Shown: positions 59,282-64,000 of the stretch, one piece after another
How the letters are laid out: each line of letters opens with the position of its first letter
Numbering within the stretch: the stretch's first letter is position 1
Assembly (NCBI RefSeq): GCF_009769385.1
Contig: NZ_VKAB01000035.1
Span: 1-64,000, forward strand
Direction: 5' to 3'
DNA length: 64,000 nucleotides
From: Saccharothrix deserti
GTDB lineage: Bacteria > Actinomycetota > Actinomycetes > Mycobacteriales > Pseudonocardiaceae
Program-made: the position numbers and the translations under genes
The notes under the pieces: generated by a model
What the model was told of the DNA's origin: nothing
Database searches by the model: none
The model's input: only the letters and a program-made list of their open reading frames with translations

Positions 59282-60349
59282 TCACCCAACCGGTGGCGGT
59301 CCGGCCAGCCGAGTCAACGCGTGGTAGACCTCCCGGGGCTCGGGAATCTGCTGCCACGCCGGGTGCGAGTCCGGCATCTGGGCAAGGGCACGCCTCATCC
59401 GCTTGCGGTCCTTGTCCCGACTCATTCCCCTCATCTTGCGGAATGCACCCGCATTGAGCGCGATCTGACCGAGGACCGCAATGTCCTCACGATGGCGGTC
59501 GGGATCCCTGGAGTCGGCCACCGAGGCCACGGACTTGGCCACGAGCGCGCCGAGAAGGTTGGGACGGCGTACCAAGCCGATGCGATCAGCAAGCCGAACG
59601 GGAAGGCGTTCGCTCCGGATCAACGCCTGGTTCCCGCCGGGCATTTCAACCCCACGACGCCCCGTGGTGGTGGTCGGGATTCGTTGCTGGCGGCCCATCT
59701 CCTCAGGCACCAGCAGGTCGATTCTGGCGGTACCTCGCCGGTATCGATAGCCGTATCCGTCGGCCGTCTCGTCCTCTGCGAACCCTCGCTTCGTCAGCAG
59801 TGCGCTCGCCTGCCGCAGTGCATCGCGATCGAGCCAGACGCCGATGACGATGTCACCGTCAGTGGTTGCCCGCGGGATGGCTTGTCCGTACTCCGCGCTG
59901 ATCAGTGCCACCATCTGGCCGCCGATGAGCGACCAATGGCAGTCCAGCCCGTCTTCGAGGTCGAGGATGGTCGACCACGCCGCTTCCTGAGGCGGTGTCA
60001 TAGCCGGTAGTTCGACCGGATCTCGCACGATGTCCACGATCCGAACGGGCAGTTCCTTCGAGAGCTTCCGCCACGCCGCGATGTCCGCCTCGCAGAGCGA
60101 CGGGGGCGACAGCACGAGCCGCTTGAGCGGCTCGATGACAGGCGCCTTGGCATCGAACTCGATCGGCGCGAGGCGGACGTGCCGGACAGCGGCACCGAGC
60201 GCTTCGATGACATGCTCCGGGGCTGCGGCGGTCGCGTCGTCTTCCACCGCCGCCCGGAACGCGGCGTCGAGGTGATCACGGGGTTCGCCGCTGACGACCG
60301 CCAGCGCGTCGAGTACCTCTTTGTTGCCCGGTAGATGTTCGTCAGTCAC
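59282..60349 (-). CDS. Nucleotidyltransferase-fold protein, AbiEii-like candidate toxin
   Basis: A 355-residue protein. Residues about 138-212 carry a minimal-nucleotidyltransferase pattern: LIGGQMVALI (GG 143-144), RATTDGDIVIGV (R160, D164, D166) and RIDLLVPEE (D211), the GG/RxTxDxD/D arrangement used by AbiEii-type enzymes. The first 120 residues and the C-terminal Arg-rich helices are not recognised. GTG 60349 overlaps the upstream HTH gene by 8 bases (GTGACTGA), so the two are translated together. A role as toxin or defence effector is inference from fold and context. Confidence 0.7.
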   Translation of the reverse strand: MTDEHLPGNKEVLDALAVVSGEPRDHLDAAFRAAVEDDATAAAPEHVIEALGAAVRHVRLAPIEFDAKAPVIEPLKRLVLSPPSLCEADIAAWRKLSKELPVRIVDIVRDPVELPAMTPPQEAAWSTILDLEDGLDCHWSLIGGQMVALISAEYGQAIPRATTDGDIVIGVWLDRDALRQASALLTKRGFAEDETADGYGYRYRRGTARIDLLVPEEMGRQQRIPTTTTGRRGVEMPGGNQALIRSERLPVRLADRIGLVRRPNLLGALVAKSVASVADSRDPDRHREDIAVLGQIALNAGAFRKMRGMSRDKDRKRMRRALAQMPDSHPAWQQIPEPREVYHALTRLAGPPPVG

Positions 60350-61076
60350 GCGAAACACGCCCGTCCGCCATCGAATGCAGCAAGTGCCCGAGCAAATCTG
60401 CCCCTGCGTTCCTGGTTCTGGTGTCGTGACTGTCCAGAAGGTCGGTAGCGACCACCAGTCTCGGGACTGCTGACACTCCGTTGACCACGCGTGCTGTGCG
60501 CTGATGCCAACCGAAACCGCTGTCTTCGACATGCAGGACGAGGTTTCCGCGCTCGGACCCGACCAGGAAGAACTCGTCGACGAGCCTGGTCACGTCGGAG
60601 GCACCGATGTAGACCTCGGCCTCGTCCGCGAACGACAGCCCCAGGTCGTGGGGTGCTGACGCGCTGATACCCCCGACCACCACAGCCCTGTCCGCGATCA
60701 ACTCGGCGATGTCGGCAGCGGCGATGCGATAGCGGGCAACCGATGCCCGCTTCCGCATCCACCATCTGTAGATGTCGACACCGTCTGCGACATGTCGCTT
60801 CAGTCGGGCACCCAACCGCGATCGCTCACTGCTGGCCAGCCAGGGTGTGGCCTGTCCGTCCAACAATGCTGCTGCGCTCCACGCGCTCCTCCGCGACAGC
60901 GGGCGACCACGATCCGACGCGACCAAGTCGAGCCGACGCCTCACCGAGTCATCGTCGACGACCCACTGGAATCCGATGCGCCGACCGGTAAGGCCGCCGT
61001 CTTTCAGCAGCGCACGAACACGCGCCGGGTTCACATTCAGGCGCTGTGCCGCTTCACGCACACTCAAGCCTGCCAC
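60342..61076 (-). CDS. HTH-domain partner protein, candidate antitoxin
   Basis: A protein of about 244 residues. The N-terminus (SVREAAQRLNVNPARVRALLKDGGLTGRRIGFQWVV in pieces, residues 5-45) is an excisionase/MerR-type HTH. The remaining 200 residues (for example WWMRKRASVARYRIAAADIAELIADRAVVVGG ... LVVATDLLDSHDTRTRNAGADLL) form an unassigned domain with an AbiEi-like flavour. GTG 61076 is preferred to GTG 61082 because a TACACT -10 ends at 61084, which places transcription start at about 61077 (leaderless). First gene of a two-gene cassette. Confidence 0.68.
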   Translation of the reverse strand: MAGLSVREAAQRLNVNPARVRALLKDGGLTGRRIGFQWVVDDDSVRRRLDLVASDRGRPLSRRSAWSAAALLDGQATPWLASSERSRLGARLKRHVADGVDIYRWWMRKRASVARYRIAAADIAELIADRAVVVGGISASAPHDLGLSFADEAEVYIGASDVTRLVDEFFLVGSERGNLVLHVEDSGFGWHQRTARVVNGVSAVPRLVVATDLLDSHDTRTRNAGADLLGHLLHSMADGRVSRD

Positions 61077-61083
61077 GTACACA

Positions 61084-61089
61084 AGTGTA
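61084..61089 (-). promoter_or_regulatory. -10 element of a leaderless promoter
   Basis: TACACT on the minus strand, 7-8 bases from GTG 61076. The -35 region is weak (TAGCAC at 17-bp spacing). Confidence 0.5.
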
Positions 61090-61230
61090 GCGAAGTCGAT
61101 AGAGAAGTGCTAGCAAGAGGGCTCCGAGCAGTCGGCGGCGGGTTCGGCGGCCCTACCGACTGAGGAATCCCTACTCACGTGTCGCGGCTCACGGTGGTGG
61201 CATGGGGTCGACGACTCACCTGGAGGGCCG

Positions 61231-62424
61231 ATGACTGTCGAGGGCACCTGCGCCGACGCGTTCGCCGAGGTCCGCGCCGAGTTCGAACGCAACTTCGCCG
61301 CGCGGGGCGAGGTCGGGGCGGGCGTGCACGTGACGGTCGACGGCGAGACCGTGGTCGATCTTTGGGGCGGTGACGCGGGCGGGCGGGCTTGGCGCGAGGA
61401 CACGATCACGCACGTGTGGTCGTGCACCAAGGGGGCGACCGCGTTGTGCGCGCACGTGCTGGCGTCGCGGGGTGAGCTGGACCTGGACGCGCCGGTGGTG
61501 CGGTACTGGCCGGAGTTCGGGCAGAACGGCAAGGCCGGGACGTTGGTGCGGCACCTGCTGGCGCACCAGGCAGGGTTGACGGCGTTGCGGGAGCCGGTGC
61601 CGGCGGGCGGGATGTTCGACTGGGAGTCGATGACGGACCTGCTGGCCCGGCAGGAGCCGTTCTGGGTGCCGGGCACGCGGCACGGTTACCACGCGTTGAC
61701 GTTCGGGCACCTGATCGGCGAGGTGATCCGGCGGGTCGCCGGGGTGTCGTTGGCCGAGTTCTTCGAGAAGGAGGTGTCCGGTCCGCTGGGGCTGGACTTC
61801 TGGCTGACGTTGCCGGACGACCTGGAGCCGCTGGTCGCGCCGACCATCCCGGCCGCACTTGGCGAGACCGTGCCCAGCCTGTACGCGGCGGCGATGACCA
61901 GGCCCGAGTCGATGCAGGCGCTGCTGCTGACCAACAACGGCGGGTACATCGAGGCGTCGAACACGCGTGAGGCGCACGCGGCGCTGTACGGCGCGGTCGG
62001 CGGGATGAGCAACGCGCGCGGGCTGGCGCAGATGTACCGGCCGTTGGCGTTGGGCGGCGAGTACAACGGGGTGCGGCTGGTGGACGAGACGCAGGTCCCG
62101 GTCATGTCGGGCGTGGTGTCGGCCGGGTTCGACGAGATGCTGCTCGCGCCGACCCGGTTCTCGCCGGGGTTCCTGAAGTCGGTGGACAACCACTACCTGC
62201 CCGTCGCCGACCAGGGCGTGCTGATGTCCGAGGACGCGTTCGGGCACTCGGGGATGGGCGGCTCACTCGGCTTCGCGGACCCGGTGGCGCGCATGTCGTT
62301 CGGGTACGTGATGACGCAGATGGGGCCGGGTGTGGGCGTCAACGAGCGCGGGCAGTCCCTTGTGGACGCCGTGTACCGGGCGCTGGGCTACCGCCGGGCC
62401 CCGGGCGGCACCTGGTTCCGCTGA
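61231..62424 (+). CDS. Serine hydrolase of the beta-lactamase (class C-like)/esterase family
   Basis: A 397-residue cytosolic protein (no signal peptide) with SCTK at 64-67 as the nucleophile motif and a Tyr in RHGYHALTFGHLIGEVIRR as the second motif, plus HSGMGGSLGFADP near the C-terminus in place of KTG. This is the EstB/lipase-like branch that hydrolyses esters. ATG follows GGAGGG. Convergent with the EthR-like TetR gene, 7 bases between stops. Confidence 0.9.
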   Translation: MTVEGTCADAFAEVRAEFERNFAARGEVGAGVHVTVDGETVVDLWGGDAGGRAWREDTITHVWSCTKGATALCAHVLASRGELDLDAPVVRYWPEFGQNGKAGTLVRHLLAHQAGLTALREPVPAGGMFDWESMTDLLARQEPFWVPGTRHGYHALTFGHLIGEVIRRVAGVSLAEFFEKEVSGPLGLDFWLTLPDDLEPLVAPTIPAALGETVPSLYAAAMTRPESMQALLLTNNGGYIEASNTREAHAALYGAVGGMSNARGLAQMYRPLALGGEYNGVRLVDETQVPVMSGVVSAGFDEMLLAPTRFSPGFLKSVDNHYLPVADQGVLMSEDAFGHSGMGGSLGFADPVARMSFGYVMTQMGPGVGVNERGQSLVDAVYRALGYRRAPGGTWFR

Positions 62425-62431
62425 CCCGGGA

Positions 62432-63064
62432 TCAGGGGCAGATGCCGTAGACCGAACGGAGCCAGACGCAGGTCAGGGTGTCCACGAGCTCGCGGTCGCG
62501 GGCGGCGGATCGGCGGGCGCGCGAGCGGTTCAGGAAGGCTTGTTCGTTCATCGACACGAGGACCGCCGCCAGTGACTTGGCGTCCGGGCCCGGTGGGGCG
62601 GTGCCGGCTGCCCTTTCGATGTCGATCTGCGAGGCGGTCGCCTCGGTGAAGCGGCGGGCCACGCCGGTCCAGAAGTCGCGCATCAGGGGGTCGGTGTCGC
62701 GGGCGCGGACGGCGGCGCGCAGGACCGGGCCGTGTTTGCGCCACAGGGCGAGGCTGGCGCCCAGAGCACGCCGGATGGAGTCCTCGGGTGGCTCGCTGCC
62801 GCGCCGCAGCCACGACGACGCCGCCTCGTAGAGGGCTTCGAGGATGCCGCCGGACAGGGCGTGCAGCACCGCTTCCCGCGACGCGAAGTGGAAGTAGAAG
62901 GTCGACCGCGAGATACCCGCGCCCGAGGCGAGCTCGTCGACGGCGATGTCGTCCAGGGAGCGCGTCTGGAGCAAACGCTCGGCGGTGTCGAGTATCGCCT
63001 GCGAGGTGAGGTCACCCTTGCTGGGTCTGCGCCGCGACCCGACCGTGCCGGCACGTGGGGACAT
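62432..63064 (-). CDS. EthR-like TetR family regulator
   Basis: A 210-residue TetR regulator. The HTH (AILDTAERLLQTRSLDDIAVDELASGAGISRSTFYFHFASREAVL in pieces) and the C-terminal segment ALNLMNE-like (AAVLVSMNEQAFLNRS ... LVDTLTCVWLRSVYGICP) resemble mycobacterial EthR. ATG 63064 chosen; another ATG lies 3 codons upstream. In mycobacteria EthR represses a Baeyer-Villiger monooxygenase; here no such gene adjoins, so the target is unknown. Confidence 0.88.
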   Translation of the reverse strand: MSPRAGTVGSRRRPSKGDLTSQAILDTAERLLQTRSLDDIAVDELASGAGISRSTFYFHFASREAVLHALSGGILEALYEAASSWLRRGSEPPEDSIRRALGASLALWRKHGPVLRAAVRARDTDPLMRDFWTGVARRFTEATASQIDIERAAGTAPPGPDAKSLAAVLVSMNEQAFLNRSRARRSAARDRELVDTLTCVWLRSVYGICP

Positions 63065-63080
63065 GGCGGACATCCTCGGT

Positions 63081-63698
63081 TCAGCGACCCAGCAGCCGCA
63101 AGCCTTCCGCACGCACCGCCGCCAAGTCGAAAGCTCCGCCGGCGATCCGCACCCCCGCGTCGGCCCCCGCGCACGCGTACGCCTCCACGTCCGGAATGGA
63201 CTTGGACCGCCTGGTGAGGATCACGCCCTCGACCAGCCCGAACACCAGGTCGGCCGCCAGGTCGTCGTCCACCAGTGCCCCATATGCCGCTTTCAGCTCG
63301 GCGCGTTCGGCGTGGAACTGGGCGAACCGCTCGGCCCGCACCTCGGGCAGCAGGTACAGCGCGCCGAGGTTGTGGGTGCCGCCGCACAGCAGTTCCAGGT
63401 CGAACCGGCACAGCGCCCACAGCTTGGCGGGCTTGGGCGCGTCCTCCTTCAGCAACGCCCGCGCGGTGTGCAGGGACGGCAGGACGGTGCCCTCCAGCAG
63501 CACGGCGAGGATGTCCTCCTTGCCGCCGAAGTAGTGGTACAGCGACGCCTGCCGCAGCCCGGCGCGTTCGGCGACGGCCCGGGTCGACGTCGCGGTGTAC
63601 CCGCGCTCGGTGAACAGTTCCGCCGCGGCGTCGAGCAGGTCCCGCCGCGAATCACGCGCCCCCGCCGACTCCCCGGTCGCCCTGGGTCGTCCAACCAC
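63081..63698 (-). CDS. TetR family regulator
   Basis: A 205-residue TetR protein with HTH RRDLLDAAAELFTERGYTATSTRAVAERAGLRQASLYHYFGGKEDIL (pieces, about residues 16-62) and a helical ligand domain. GTG 63698 (VVGRPRATGESAGAR) chosen; the open frame runs further upstream across the operator. Divergent from an amino-acid permease gene with a dyad between, so control of that permease is likely. Confidence 0.87.
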   Translation of the reverse strand: MVGRPRATGESAGARDSRRDLLDAAAELFTERGYTATSTRAVAERAGLRQASLYHYFGGKEDILAVLLEGTVLPSLHTARALLKEDAPKPAKLWALCRFDLELLCGGTHNLGALYLLPEVRAERFAQFHAERAELKAAYGALVDDDLAADLVFGLVEGVILTRRSKSIPDVEAYACAGADAGVRIAGGAFDLAAVRAEGLRLLGR

Positions 63699-63819
63699 CC
63701 ACTCATCGTCGCACGTGGGGCGCGGCGGTGAGGAAGTGGCAACGCGGCTGTCACCTCCAGTGGGTCCGGCTAACCCGCTCGTCACGGGTTCTTCATCCGG
63801 TCGTCGCGGATCGACCTTA

Positions 63820-63841
63820 ATTTCTATCAAACGACAGAAAT
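63820..63841. promoter_or_regulatory. TetR operator before the permease gene
   Basis: ATTTCTATC-aaac-GACAGAAAT: 9-bp arms with one mismatch, in an AT-rich patch 37 bases upstream of the permease start. Confidence 0.7.
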
Positions 63842-63878
63842 CCTCTGACCTGCACAGACAGCACGGAGGTCCGCAACC

Positions 63879-64000
63879 ATGTCCGATGATCTAGCCCCGT
63901 TCGGGTACCGGCAGGAACTGCGCCGGACCCTCGGCGGGTTCTCCGCCTTCGCGGCCGGCTTCTCCTTCGTCTCGATCCTCACCACCGTCTTCCAGCTGTT
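63879..64000 (+). CDS. Amino-acid permease (APC family), N-terminal part
   Basis: ATG preceded by GGAGGT at 8 bases. The 40 visible residues, APFGYRQELRRTLGGFSAFA then AGFSFVSILTTVFQ, are the characteristic start of actinobacterial amino-acid/GABA permeases, with the first transmembrane helix beginning at the GFSAFAAGFSFVSI segment. The gene runs off the window. Probably repressed by the divergent TetR protein. Confidence 0.82.
   Translation, partial: MSDDLAPFGYRQELRRTLGGFSAFAAGFSFVSILTTVFQL

Overview
The window comes from a very GC-rich actinobacterium with frequent GTG and TTG starts and many 4-base start/stop overlaps. WhiB, SigB/RsbW, F420-type LLM enzymes and a gcvP / MerR / DUF151 / FtsR-like / GarA / gcvH / pgsA-like block with mycobacterium-like gene order point to the Actinomycetia. 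Overall style suggests Pseudonocardiales (Saccharothrix, Lentzea or Actinosynnema-like); that placement is inference. I saw no rRNA, tRNA or CRISPR array.

0-9 kb: an IS630-type transposase tail, a WYL regulator, an SDR, a Tat-exported class A-like serine hydrolase, a Dyp peroxidase, then a three-gene sugar/polyol-type operon (Gfo/Idh, DUF993, sugar isomerase) divergent from a LacI regulator, with a perfect 16-bp operator between them. 9-21 kb: two coupled CNNM/CorC-family membrane proteins behind a structured leader, an LmbU-family regulator divergent from an ECF sigma / CU044_5270 pair, an MFS exporter, a putative 3-methyladenine glycosylase, a substrate-binding/VWA protein, an ArsR-membrane protein-oxidoreductase operon with a visible operator, and a WYL/DUF3224 divergent pair.

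21.7-29.1 kb: glycine cleavage and central nitrogen/carbon control. gcvP sits behind a tandem glycine riboswitch; then two MerR regulators, a DUF151 protein, the FHA protein GarA, gcvH and a CDP-alcohol phosphatidyltransferase. 30-33.2 kb: a general stress module (STAS protein, a kinase-STAS fusion, an RsbW-like kinase, SigB and a WhiB3/WhiD-like protein). Plausible SigB-class promoters lie before the kinase-sigB pair, whiB and a DUF4383 membrane gene. 33.3-43 kb: redox enzymes (LLM, TPP enzyme, aldo/keto reductase, quinone reductase, SDR). Two of them have promoters with the 19-bp spacer typical of MerR-family control, and one SDR has twin TetR operators.

42-56 kb: an ECF sigma/RskA-like anti-sigma pair, a DUF1996 lipoprotein, a second RskA-like protein lacking the zinc domain and carrying nine 15-bp repeats, a GntR regulator, a secreted PQQ sugar dehydrogenase, an alpha/beta hydrolase with C-terminal membrane helices, small regulators with clear operators, an AMP-forming ligase and a molybdopterin oxidoreductase. 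Four gene relics between 47.7 and 56.4 kb mark a zone of decay. 56-64 kb: a large LuxR-type ATPase regulator, a two-gene cassette (HTH protein plus nucleotidyltransferase-fold protein, resembling AbiE-type toxin-antitoxin logic) with a leaderless promoter, a serine hydrolase, two TetR regulators and the start of an amino-acid permease. The HTH/nucleotidyltransferase cassette is the best candidate for a little-described system.
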